From positions 37,448,001 through 37,512,000 of the forward strand of contig CM114271.1 of assembly GCA_050084515.1 (NCBI GenBank): a DNA stretch of 64,000 bases, in the 5' to 3' direction. This DNA comes from Blasia pusilla (Eukaryota > Marchantiophyta > Marchantiopsida > Blasiales). This document shows positions 10,991 to 22,959 of this stretch, in pieces; position 1 is the stretch's first letter; the number at the start of each line of letters is the position of its first letter. The notes under the pieces were generated by a model. That model saw only the letters and a list, made by a program, of their open reading frames with translations, searched no databases and was not told the origin of the DNA. The position numbers and the translations under genes were made by a program.

Positions 10991-13900
10991 AACTCTAAAA
11001 TTAATTATAAAGCACACGCGTGATTCTCAATATAGAAAAGTGCCCAACGTCTGAAAGCTAATTCGAAACGCCCTATTTCCCTTAAACAGAGATGAACATC
11101 TCGTTTAGGAGTTTCGCTAATCTCGAAGAGGCGGTCCCAAGTAAAGTAGAATGTCGTGTCATGTTGTCGTTAAGCGGAGTACCCCGCCCCCGCCACAAAC
11201 AAGTCGTACAATTTGAACAGGGGCGTGAAGTTGCGAAGCCGACTTGTCACGCGCGCGTCTGGGTATCTCGAGGTTCATTCCTTCCTCTTCAGACCGGCTT
11301 TTCATTTGTTTGGTACCACTGCCCTTGGACAGTGGGACTCCCGGAGACTCACTCACACATACCTATACGAGAACACGATCGACGCCCTCGCGTTTGGGCG
11401 TGGCGCTCCCGAGTTCTTCCATCGCCGGCTCCGTGGAGTGCTGATGGCTGTGGAACCCGGGGGAGAGGGAAACACGAATAATCGTGCATTTGCTCGTTTC
11501 GTTGCGCAGATCGATGGATGGATGGCACGGAGTAGCGGCCGGATCTGTACTCGTACTCGAGAACGCCCTGGGGCGGGAGTCTGGCCCGCAGTCGGCGAGT
11601 GAGTCGGCAAGAGTACGTCGGTCATGAGAGGGAGGGGAGAGCCATGAAGGACCAATTAATGAGTTTGACCGCAAGTTATGGCAGGAGGTCCTCGCCTGTG
11701 CGATGGACAGCGCTGCAAAGCTGTGGAGATAAGGAATGGGAATCTGCACATAATGGACATTGATTGCGATTGACTGCAGTTTACTAAGAAGGTCCGTCTT
11801 CGCAGGAGGACCGCGCAGCGAAGCCGAGCAACTGTAGGCTGTGGCATTGATCGCTGTACCTCCCGCGAGAATCGGGTGAGTTTCGCCTGGGACTGCTTTT
11901 CAACTCCGCTTCTGCGCTTTGACATTCCGTGACCTATCGGCCCCGGATCCCCCAGTTAAGAATAGGATATCTGAATTATGAGCCGGGTATCATCAGAATT
12001 GGCGTGGTGTATGCTATCATCATCATGAGGACCAAACCAAACTATTCCGAAGTGCGCTCGCTCGCTGCTGCCGACGCCCTGACGTCAGGTCCAAAAACTG
12101 AGGCAGGTAAAGCGATGGGAATCTGATCATGGTGAGTCCCGCAGCTACCGCTGCGCCACAGGGGGGTTTCCAGAAACATGATCTCCTTTCAAATTAAACC
12201 GCACACCTCGGTTGTAATGAAGCGCACTGTCTCCATTAGTCTCACAACCTTTCCACTTCCTTGAGCGAAGTCTATCCAAACGGTTCATCAATTGTGCCCG
12301 GCCTCACTCGACAGTCAAGAGGTGACACCGGAACTCCGGAAGGGCACGACTGCGTCAGGAGAGGGGAGGGCCCGTGATCTCTGGAGCGAACTTTGCAGAT
12401 TGCAGACATGTATGCGATGAGACGGAAGGGGCTCATGAGAGATGGCAACACTTTCAACACCTGGCAAGAAAGGAAAGCCGGGAGCGATGATAGTATGTGC
12501 GGCGTGCAGAGTTCGCAGTCCACGCGGAGCAGAAAGACATAGAACGAGAACGAGAACGAGGATATGTCAGTCCTCCACACTCGCCATCAGTCCTCGATTC
12601 ACGCGCGATAAATGCATCTCATGAGCCCCTCGTGTGTCACATGTTGGAGTCTTTTCTTCCTCAACATTCTACAGTGCTCGGAAATAGGGACTTCGCTCGC
12701 CTATCGTCCTCACGACCATCAATCAACAAGCTTCCGTGCCTGATCGCGACATTCACCTCTCACGTAGCACGACCATGGTTCATTCTTTCTGATGCACAGC
12801 CACGAGTGAGCTGAGCGAGCCACAACGCAGCGCTCGGATCAGGTGGGGATTGGATCCAGCGCAGTCTGTCGCATTTGAGTTCAGAGGAGGGCATCAAGGC
12901 CTATCGTTACAACAGTCCTTTCGTCTCTCAACAGTTCCAGCGGCAGCCGATTCGAATATCTGAATAGAGACAACCAGTCCATTTCTGAGCTCAGGCATTG
13001 AAACCAGCCATGCCTCGATGCCAGCCTCTATGGAAGCTCTGGACGGAAAAGCAAGAGCAGGGCCTTAGTGATTTCAAACTCGGTCACTCTTAAGGACTAT
13101 TACGGATTTCGAGTCTCGATCATCAGGATTCCTCTCCCCCACTCCAAACTCTCTCCTTCCTCATCTTACGAAATTTCCGGCTCAGGCTAATGAATGATCC
13201 CACATTGCAGCTGAGTGATCTCGAAAGAGGTCATAGACTCACGGTAGCGTAACAGCGTTGCTCGTTGCGTGCTTCGAGGTTCAACTCATCACGAGGTCAT
13301 AATGGGAGTACTTCGACTTTTTGACTAGTTGTCATAATTGGAACCAATCCACTTCTTGACTAACCTGGGTTCCTTACTCCCCATAATCTACCTAGGATTC
13401 ATTAGTATATTTCTGCGTATACAAGTAGCCAGTGTGGCCCTTTGAGACGGAGAGGGGAAGGAATTAATTAGTAAACACGAGGAAACGTGGATGTGATAGA
13501 TGGAGAGAAAAGAAAATATGGATAGTTTGCAACGGCCGTAATTATTGTTTTCTCTTCTCATCATCTCTTGTGTGTGATAATGTGATTTTGCTAATACAGG
13601 TGATTTATTCTTTCTCCTTTTCAGGGAAAAAGGGGTTCTCAAGACTCAAAGTCGTATAGGATAGTTATCACCAATCAATTAATAGCCCCTGCGAGATTTA
13701 TTTCAACAAAAGCATTGGAAATTTTGATGCTCTCCCTCGATATTTTCATGACCCTTATAAGGCGGTGATTTGCACCTCAGATATTTACTGTCGAACATTT
13801 AACGACAGTTATAAAGCGGAGAAATATTTCCACGGAATGAAGAGTTTTGGTTATACATTTGAGAAAAGAAAAACAATTCAAAACTATTTGTGCAATGATT

Positions 13901-14410
13901 TTTTAAATTTTAAAATATTTTAATCCACATGATGATTATTTATTTAAAAAGAGTTACCGATTTATTATATTTGAGTTGGAAATTAAATCATTTCTAATAT
14001 TTAGAAATGGAAATAAATAATGTGATTCATTTTTACTGCCCCTACAACTGTCGTGTAAATTGCGCATTTAAATTTCGTGGTGACAAGTCGACTCGGTGGG
14101 CAGAGGGAGAGCAAGGTGTCCACATCAGATTGCTGTATACGTGGGAGCGGGGTGCCACATGATTCAACCCATATCTCTCTCTGGACTTAGAGATCTCCTA
14201 CAATTTCGTTGCGAATAGAGTCGTTATTTTTGCCTTTGCTATGGTTTGTGCACAAGGTTAATGACCACAATTCAGTTGATCAATTGCATCTCAGCTTGCC
14301 AGATTCTTGATTACCTTTAACGGCGATAGTTTTGTAAGGCGACTTCTTATTTTAGATTCAGCATTGAGGATGGTGAAACTCCCTTGTGTGTCAGCAGAGG
14401 TCAGGAGAAC
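10991..14410. other. CpG-richer intergenic stretch, then AT-rich DNA; no gene recognised
   Basis: From about 11,040 to 12,850 base composition becomes more balanced with frequent CpG, and overlapping open frames of up to 129 codons occur (for example 11,092-11,481 and 11,213-11,602 on +). None resembles a known domain and no splice-linked series was found. From about 13,650 to 14,100 the DNA is again strongly AT-rich. The final bases, up to 14,410, flank the proposed transposon. Confidence 0.4.
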
Positions 14411-14545
14411 GAAGGCCATAGTTTGTCCCGGAAAGGCAATCAATGCGCGTAGGGTAGCGCCTACCTCGAGCTGGGTCGGGCCCACGTTTCAGGTTCGGGA
14501 GCCCCGGGATGGAGAGGTCGCGACGGAGGATAGGGAGGACAGCGC
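14411..14545 (+). repeat. Left terminal inverted repeat
   Basis: This arm pairs with the reverse complement of about 26,870-27,030. Shared blocks in order include GAAGGCCATAG, AAAGGCA, GTAGGGTAGCGCCTACC, CACGTTTC, GAGCCCCG and GATGGAGAGGTCG. It lacks about 40-50 bases present in the right arm between CACGTTTC and GAGCCCCG. GACGGACG-type motifs continue inwards beyond the clear match. Confidence 0.78.
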
Positions 14546-15275
14546 CTCGAGACGGACGGATCTAAACGGACGGCGCGAAACGGACGGAAGGCGCGGAACG
14601 GGCTACGTTAGGTCCGGTTCAAATGACGGAATTTGTCGACGGGTATTAGGGCGGGAATTAGGGGATTCGATCATTTTGGAACGAACGGAGAAGAGCGGTA
14701 GAAACCGAACACGGAGGGATTAGCATTTCATTACGAGCGGATTAGCATTTGATTACGAGCGGATTCACGTGGATTTTAACGTGGCGGACGAAGAGCGAGA
14801 GAAACACGGAACGAGGAAGAGCGCTTTGTATGCGGAGACCGTGATTAGCTGATTAAGAGTGGATTAGCATTTCATTACGAGCTTGATTAGTTCTAACTCG
14901 AACGCTTCTAACTTGATTGATTACGAGCTGCGGACCGCGGATTTCAAGTCGGATTAGGCGGATGGGGTCCACTCCGTAACTTTTTCATGTAAGAGATTAT
15001 TTGCGTCCATGAGTATCATTTGCCAATTTGCACGTAAGTAGCTATTGGTGCCACATTCGGCCACGGTGATAGATAAAAGCTTAGATCGTAATCCAAGAAT
15101 ACATGTCTATTATTATGTGCACTATTATTTTGGTGTTCGGTTCCATTTATGTACTGTCCGGTCTTGCCCAGGTCGAATGGACAGAATTCACACTTGAAGC
15201 CTGCACTTAAAGTCTGCACTTTAATTGGAGCCTGCACTTGAAGCTTGCACTTGAATCCCTGAACAGATTATAGCC
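14546..15275 (+). promoter_or_regulatory. Left subterminal region and leader of the transposase gene
   Basis: No gene lies here. It contains GACGGACGG-type motifs (14,550-14,595), three copies of a GGATTAGCATTT(C/G)ATTACGAGC unit (about 14,717, 14,741 and 14,862), and a cluster of four CTGCACTT(G/A)AA(G) repeats at about 15,188-15,255 just before the ATG. Clustered subterminal repeats often bind the transposase in Mutator-type elements; that role is inferred. Confidence 0.5.
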
Positions 15276-18200
15276 ATGGTGAAATTCAAGAAATATTTAG
15301 CTTCATTTGAATGCGATGTTATCCAAAACCCTCTCCCTGGTCCTATTTTGAGCGAGCATTCGATTTGGTATGGCAATAGAAAAGAGGCATGGATTCCCTC
15401 AGATAGGGTTGAAGACTTCATTCATGGTGAAGAACAAAGACCACATTTCCAGACCACATTTAGGAAAAGGAATACCGACAAATCAGGGAACATACATGTT
15501 CTGATTCGACATCTTGGTGTTCATATGGACCCCGGGATCATAGGAATACCGTCTGGACCTCTCCGCCAAGTGAGGTTTTTGATTCAAACTCGCTGCAAGG
15601 GAGGTAAGGGTAGTAGCCGTAAAGCCAAAGTACACGGCTTGGGTGTCTCGGGGGCGTGGATGCCAATTTCACTTTGCCGTTGTAACCTCAAAGGACCGCC
15701 CTGGGTGTTCTATGTTGACGCATATGCATTCCAAGCATGTCGATAAGGCGGGCTGTATATGCCATGGGGACTTAGACAAGACTGCGGACATTGCGAATGC
15801 AATTGTTGCCCCGAAGTTGAGTTCTCATTGTAGGGATTTTGTTGAACGGTTATTGCGAGTGAACGTGAGCCCCTTAAATATCATGAAGGAGCATAGGAGA
15901 TGGATTCGTGAACACATTCACGATAATCCTAATCAGGCACAAGCTTGGGGCAGGGACGCTATGTTAAAACCACAAGATATCCTTAATATCAAGCATTCAA
16001 TGCGAAGACGCGAAGGGGGTATGATGGAACCGATGACGCCACTGCAATCCAACATTGGGTTGCAGCTCATCCTGAAAATGTCATACACTACAAGGAGGCC
16101 ATTTCAAGTTTAGGCCAACCTTTCATCCTGGTCATTTCTACACCTTGGATGCTTCAAAATCTTTTGCATCTTGGTAACGGTGGAGCCATCTCCATGGATG
16201 CCACTCATGGCACAAACACATATGAGGTAATTTCAGGGCCTTAAAACTGCAATGTCATTCTCTTAGAGGAGTTTATAGCCTACATTATACGTGGTATCAT
16301 TTGTGATTCTTTGCCGACGATCGGCATAAATGTAAACATTTGGAACGTTGTGTTCACTTTAATAGATATGTACATGAACAATCGGATTCCTGAACACACT
16401 CTTTTCTATGTTCACAGTATCAGCTATTCACGTTGTTGGGTTTTGACAAGTTTCACAACGGATTACCTCTAGTATGGGCCATTTTACAGAGGCATCAACA
16501 TCGGGATCTAGTGGATGCATTGGCCCATATCAAGGATTGGGCAGATACATATATGACAAGAGATTTTGCGTCGGTTGGTAGCCCCGGTTGGAAACCGTCA
16601 TGCTTCATAGTTGACGACTCCAAAGAGGAACAATCGGCAATCAGAGAAGTCTTCCCTGATGTTCCCATAGACCTGTGTCTATGGCATGTAAGGAAGAATT
16701 GGTTAAAGCAATTGCACCAACGAGTCCGCTGTCCAATTACAAAAGCAGATATGAACAGGGACTTGGGTGGTATCATGTACTCACGTGAAGAAGGTGTGTT
16801 CTATGCGAGTCAATAATAGTAGTTTGTTTCATTGTTTCTCAGCTATGTCCGTTGTGGGAGTAGGGTTCATATTAATTAAGCAATGGTTTTCTGATACGAG
16901 AGATCCTGTGGATGTCTCATATCGTTTCATGCGCAAGTGGGCTGCAACTGAACGTCACTTTGTGAAATACTATTTAAACTATTGGCATCCTAAGATTGTT
17001 ACTTGGGCAAAGGGCTATCGTAAGCATGCAAGATCCAACCAAGATACAAATGTCGGGATAGAAAGGTGGCACCACACTCTGAAGATGCATCTCACTTCTA
17101 GCATGCCTACAAAACCCACCCGGAAGCTCATATGGCTTGTGCAGATCTTATGCGGGGAAATAGAAGATTTCTTTTGGTACTTGGGATTTTTGAAACGAGA
17201 GGGTATGGTGAGGAACAAGGCAATCCAGAAAGTCATTCTCATGGCTATTAGAAGGGCAAATGATATCCCAGAAAGCCATGTCACATTTCAATTGGTAGAT
17301 GGGAGGAAATGCGCAATGGTGAAGAGTTGCTCCAAGCCCGACTATTGGCATGATGTGGTTGACTACGACAAGAAAGATGTTGCTTGTACATGCTCTCGTG
17401 CCAATGAAGGATTCACGTGCAAACATCGGGTATGTTTCTTGCACCCCGGATTTGGTGACCAAGCTATAGTCCCACCTGAAATCAAACAGTTCTATGTATT
17501 AAGTATGTCTTATTCCTGCACTAGATGTACGAGGATTTTACGTGCAGCCTACTGAGAATTTTTAAATTGTATCAGGTGAAGTGCTTACTGTTGAGTGGGC
17601 ACTCTGAAGTAGAGTTGTTGTCTTTCCTTGGCACACCTTTTGGTAGCAAAGCTGGTGGGTTGGAAAACATGGTGCAAAGGCATGCACATGTACAGGAGCA
17701 ACATGGAGACACACTAGTGGAATCAGACTTGTCTTACGGTGTTGGTTATCCAGAAGAGGTGCAAGCTACTACTCCTACAGTTGTATCACAAGCAACAACT
17801 CAAGAAGATGTTCGAGAGATGGTGGAAAAATGCTTGGCCACAACCATTGGAGTCCCATTCTGCAATGTTCTTCTTGAACATTTGTATGTACTTTTGCAGA
17901 AGGATATGGACTCACTTCGAACTCAAGCGCGGATAGAGACGAACACAGAACTTCCAGAAAATTTAATGAACATTGGACAACACTTCCATGAACCCTTTGT
18001 TGGAGGCAATTCTCAAGATCGTCGGCTGCGTCGGCGGATGGGTTGGTTTGAGCAAATGCATGAGAGAAGGAATTCACATTCCACACGTTCCACACGGAAG
18101 AATCAACCCCAAGCAATAATGAATCAGGTGGAGTCCTTTCCCAGAGTGAAACGATCAAAATATCTGAACATGGAGGCAGAATTGGAAGCAGATGCATGTA

Positions 18201-18469
18201 ATCATATTGATTTGGACGCTATCGTGAGCCAATATGAAAGCGAGGCAACTAAGGAGAATACTCAACAATCAGAATGGCCTCTGGTAGATACAAGGCCACA
18301 TAAGAACTACAAAATCAGCGCTTCTACTAAGAGAACCACTGCAGATGTCATACTTGATAGTCTGTTGGATGAAGAGCGATATGTTGCGGAGGGTAGTCAA
18401 ATGGATGAGTACTCAAGAAGACCCGATAATTTGTATGTAGTACAGGATTCCCAGATTCATGATTCATGA
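15276..18469 (+). CDS. MULE (Mutator-type) transposase with SWIM zinc finger; two apparent frame changes
   Basis: Coding exons are about 15276-16226, 16418-16793, 16843-17495 and 17576-18469, about 957 residues if the frame is kept. The start at 15,276 has a good ATGG context. The catalytic core shows the three acidic positions: D in SMDATHGTNTYE, D in CFIVDDSKEEQ (followed by IDLCLWHVRKNW) and E in TNVGIERWHHTLK. A CxCx(n)CxH SWIM finger follows (CTCSRANEGFTCKH). The last exon encodes a basic, coiled, non-conserved tail. Exon 1 reads in frame 0, then frame +1 from about 15,640 to 16,030, then frame 0 again. Both changes sit next to GGGGG runs and cancel out, so they may be assembly errors or true decay. 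Intron 2 is only 49 nt. The product would cut and rejoin element ends in the nucleus. Confidence 0.85.
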
Positions 18470-20600
18470 TTGATGAAGCATTTCCGAATTTCACATATTA
18501 GCCACAGAACACAAGAAATCTGATGTTCAACAAAAAAAAATGTATTTTTTTATGTAAGGCCCGGATGTTTACGCACGAGAAATGTGTTCCCTTCTCATGT
18601 TCATGTCCACCATGTCCCATTTTCATGTACGGTGAGCAATCATGTTATGTTTTTACGCAAGCATCCAAACCATAGTAACCATCGTGTAGGTTAAGTTGTG
18701 AACCATAGTAACCTGTCCGACCTATCTTCACGGTTTTGTATAGTAATAGTTGTATCCGAACCCAATTCAATTAATATTCAAGCATCCAAACCTTAGTAAT
18801 TACCACAGTCGGTTTTCTATGGATTCAATCCGTAGTAAACGTACGAGGTATGTTTGTACCCGAACCACGCAAGGTTCCGCAACACCGTGAGCTTCGCGTT
18901 TGGGGCATGTCCGCACCGCCACGCGCTTGTGTCAATTTTAGAGAACTTCTGTAATATAGTTCTGACTACTTCTATAGTCGTAACTAAAAAAAAACACCTC
19001 AGAAGGCCCACGAACCCTACCCCTGAGGGTCGTGCCTCTTCGTAAACATTTAGCGGTGTGAGGTGACCTTCCCCTAATTAGGGCTTGATTAAAATCGTGT
19101 CTAACCGAGATTGTCACAATGGATTGACGATTGGGGGATACGCAACAAGAAGGCTAGAATTGATAGTCCGATGTATGAAGCGAATGCCCTTGAAACACAG
19201 CCTTTGAGGTGTTCATGAATGAACACCTACATTTCGCTGTTCATACATTTTTCGTGTCATTGCATTTATGATCACTAAACTTGTATTTGCTCTGAGTGTT
19301 TCGACCACTTGTCTTTTATTTTTGAACAGGGTGTCATGGACTCTATCTATTCATGAGCTGATTACACATGAGTGCTTTAATTTCTTGGAAATTCAAGAAT
19401 TGACAAGCGTGGTGTTCATACATCGATCCATTGTGGATTACAAAGTTTACCACCAATTACAGGTGGAAGGACATGTGATCATTCATAACATATAAGACAC
19501 ATCAGAATAAAGTAAGGAGGAATTTGTTTAGGTATCATTCAAGAGTACAATCTTAGGAACAAAGATCAAGAATAGCTCTGCAAGTTGTATGTTTAATTTA
19601 ATTGACAATGGTATCCTTTTGGTCCATACCATTTCGTCCACAATAGTTCAGCAGACCATGACCTATAGCCCAACTAAGGTAACCTAAATTTCTTGGATAG
19701 ACCTTCATAACACACAAAATGGTAAGGGAAAATGTGCCCCATAAGCGATACACCAAACAGCGTGCATTGCACCTGCACAAAATAGAAGAACCATAAGGCC
19801 ATACATTAAGAACAGAAATCTGCCCGTTTCTGGTTTGTCCAAAGCAGAAAGACAAAACTTCACAGCCTACGTGCCAGGTAGGAACTCTCCTATACTTACT
19901 CTAAGAAATCGCCCTGATCATGAACTAAGTCCTAAACATCCGCAAAATATGATGATATGAACTCCCGCCAAAATGCTTGAAAATTTCTGCAGAAAGTCAC
20001 ATGCACACACATACGCTACAGAAGCATGTTTAGATAGTAGTAACCGTCATATACATAACACATTTGTAAAGAATTGACACCAGGGAAAGTAAGACCAAAG
20101 AGAAAAGTGACACATTACTTGCGAGTGGTCCAAAGGTATGTCGTCATAATCGCCGAGGAAACATATCAAAAAGTATGACAAGGGCGCAAAATATACAGCA
20201 ACCTCTGCAATGAAAGTTCACACACAGGTCTAAGAGATTAAATGCCAATCACCAGATGAAAGGATAATCATAACAGTGAAATCGCATGATACATCTACAC
20301 ACTCACCAAAATGTCATTCCCCGTGGTGGTCAAGGACTTGGAGACATGCCATCCAGAGGCCGCAATGCTGGAGTGCAGGTAAAGGTGTGGCGTGAAATTT
20401 TTCGGCACTAATCCCTTCAATACCGTCCTGCGAAGGTAAGACCAAAGGGTCTTCATGGCTTGTGCCCCGGTCCTTCAGAGTCCCATCTGCAGGTTTCTGA
20501 ACACACTACAACATATCAACACAAGCACAATTACTGGAGATGGTCCGAAGACATACAATAAAAAAATGTTATCGACAGAATTGAGCAGAATGCAAGACAC
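18470..20600. other. Non-coding DNA between the convergent transposon genes
   Basis: This stretch separates the 3' ends of the transposase (+) and the accessory gene (-). It holds scattered near-repeats such as GCATCCAAACC(A/T)TAGTAA (about 18,660-18,800) and otherwise short, unconvincing open frames. It is comparable in position to the intergenic region between mudrA and mudrB in maize MuDR. Confidence 0.5.
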
Positions 20601-22318
20601 CTATTGTGAAGCCATCATCATCCTCCTCCTTTGGGCTTTTTCTTCTTTAGTCATGCCTTTGGGTGCTCTTTCCATGATTTGTGGATCTGCCTGCAAGACT
20701 ACTTCATCGGGGGTATGCGAGTCTTCAATTGGGCCTTCATCACCTGGCCCATGACTATCCATGACCGGGCTAGATTCACCCAGTTCGACGTCAACTTCCG
20801 GGTTCATTCGGCGGGATTTCCGAGATCCTACCGCACCCTTACCTCACTTCTGCACCTTTTCACCACGCACGTTACGTGTCCGAAGCGTCACTGGTCTCCT
20901 CCGCATCTGAATCAAAAGAGTATCCTCCTCACTCTGCTCGACATGATCTCCCGCAATATCCTCCTCACCACCCTCACATGGCGCCTGCTCCTCCTGTATC
21001 ACATGGCGCCCGGTACTATGCGTGGTGGATTGGGGACTTGGTAGATGTGTATCACTACAGTCAGAGTCACTCGAATCTATGATTTCCACATCCAGGCCAC
21101 CCTGCACATCTAGAAGTTGTTAGAGACAATGCGGAATTACAAGGGATACAATGGGAAATCATGAACTCACAACTCTTCAACAATTCATACTGAGAAATTT
21201 GCATGAAATGAAGCAAAGACTATACCCAGACAACCGCATCAGCAAGGGAGCAGCCGACTCCATCCACATACATGCGAGAGACTTTGTCCCTGAACTTGGC
21301 AAGAATGCTAGGTTTACTCTTCTCTTTCCAGATCTTGTAGTTAAACTTGAAGCGTGGGAGGTAGTACTCCTCACTGATGTACCATGCATGCCTTTGTGCT
21401 CGGCGCATTTCATCTAGAACATGCAGGGAATGTTCAACCTGATGCTTCCTGGTTTTGGCTCCAACATCCCATCGATACGGTTCATGTGTGTCCATGATCC
21501 ACACCGCGGCTAGATGATGGAAAGCGGCCATGCATCTCCAGTAGGTGGAACGCTGAACTCTATATACAGGGATAGTAGAAAGGAGAAGTCTGCGGCCCGA
21601 CTCAATCCATCCCCTCACAGTGGTGGTAGGGCACACAAGGGCACCCTCTAACTCCTCTTGGACCTTCTCATACTCATGTATCCTAGCTAAACCTGCCCAT
21701 GAGGTATGACCGTGTTCTTTTGTCCTATAGCCCTCAAAAGCAATCAAAAGATCTGGCAAAATGGGCATAGGTACAAACGGGACCGCTGCCCGTTTGGAAT
21801 GCTCCTTCGCTTTACTGAAGAGAGCAGCCTTCTTCTGTTTTCTGCGATGAGCCAGGCGTTCTTTGTCGACGGTGCCTCGCAGACGCAAGTTGGCTGCAGA
21901 TGGGGTAGCCTGGTTCCCTGCACAAGGAGGAACATAAATGAATGAAGTTCAGCTATCATAAAGCACATACACCAAAAATTGCTACCATCTCACTAACTGC
22001 GTATGAAAGTTCACTTCCTACACCCTTACCATCATCTTCATCCTCCATGTCGTCTCGGTCGTTGTCTGCTTCCACCTTCTTCTTACCACTCGCCCTTGGT
22101 GTTCCAGGCACCGGCCTTAACCAATGTGATGCAATGTGTGAGTTAAAAGTTTCTGGCCCACGAAAGTACTCGATGCACTTGGAGCACAGGCACACGAATT
22201 GCTTATGCTCCTTTGAGTAGCAATAATGAACCCACTCGACCGGGTCCCGCCAAAGAGAGGTTTGTGCGGCTGGTTTCTCTGGAGGACCTACACTCTTGCC
22301 CCTAAATGCAGCAAACAT
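20601..22318 (-). CDS. Transposon accessory protein of unknown function with a C2H2-like finger; internal TGA
   Basis: Three exons on - join in frame with canonical sites: 22318-22030, 21917-21226 and 21101-20601, 493 residues if the TGA is read through. Near the N-terminus is C45-x2-C48-x12-H61-x3-H65, a C2H2-type spacing, preceded by further cysteines at 33 and 43. An acidic stretch (about 82-97) and a Lys/Arg-rich stretch (KERLAHRRKQKK) follow, then a 200-residue region rich in Trp, Tyr and His that I do not recognise. The third exon is acidic (EIIDSSDSDCSD), then basic. At 20,846-20,844 a TGA interrupts the frame just after GEKVQK; the same frame then stays open through a basic SRKSRR segment to a TAG at 20,601. 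The gene faces the transposase. It may bind DNA or assist transposition, but that is inference. The exon 2 donor could also be 12 bases earlier or later than chosen. Confidence 0.62.
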
Positions 22319-22959
22319 GTTTGCTGGTTGGGCTTCAACCTGGAGTGTATGCACAACGAGTTCTCACTCACATGCCTACGCACCAACATATACAAGCATA
22401 GCTGTAATTTAAAGTTGGAATGCAAAGTTGGAATTTAAAAACATACTTCTAAAAATGTAAGCAAAAAATGTAAGCTAGAATTCAGTATCTAGAATGTAGA
22501 TACAGAATTCCTCTCGCATCCATACCCCAAAGCTCCTACCAAAATTTGTAGGATACATATCCTCAAATTCCATCCGAGAAAAATTCTAGGTTTTGGCTGT
22601 AATACTTTAGCCAAAAGCAGGAATTCCTGGTTTTGTCACCGGGTATATTATATCTGAAAAGTTGACAGAATGTCTACTTCATACAGACACACTAAGAATC
22701 TGTATGAACATCCCAACAATCCAAAATATGTAAATGTGTCAAGGCCACAAACATAAGAAAACCTACTTCTACCCTAAACCTAACATGGCCCACGTGGTCA
22801 AGGTCTTGAGGAGCCCCCACTACATGCCAAACACAAGACGACAAAGACTCGAATTGGTTAGCCAAGCCAACGGGGAACAACATACATGCATGAGGAATTC
22901 AGGTGTACCATGTAAATACCATAAATGTAATCACGCTAAACTCCGTAAAACAAACAATT

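Noticed and set aside
11092-11655. Overlapping frames of 100-129 codons on both strands
   Set aside because: Several frames are open at once because the stretch is GC-rich. None shows a known motif or a splice-linked continuation.
12125-12165. tRNA-like sequence on the minus strand (TGGCGCAGCGGTAGC, a good A box)
   Set aside because: No B box (GGTTCGANTCC) follows within the expected distance and no cloverleaf can be drawn. It may be a SINE-like scrap or chance.
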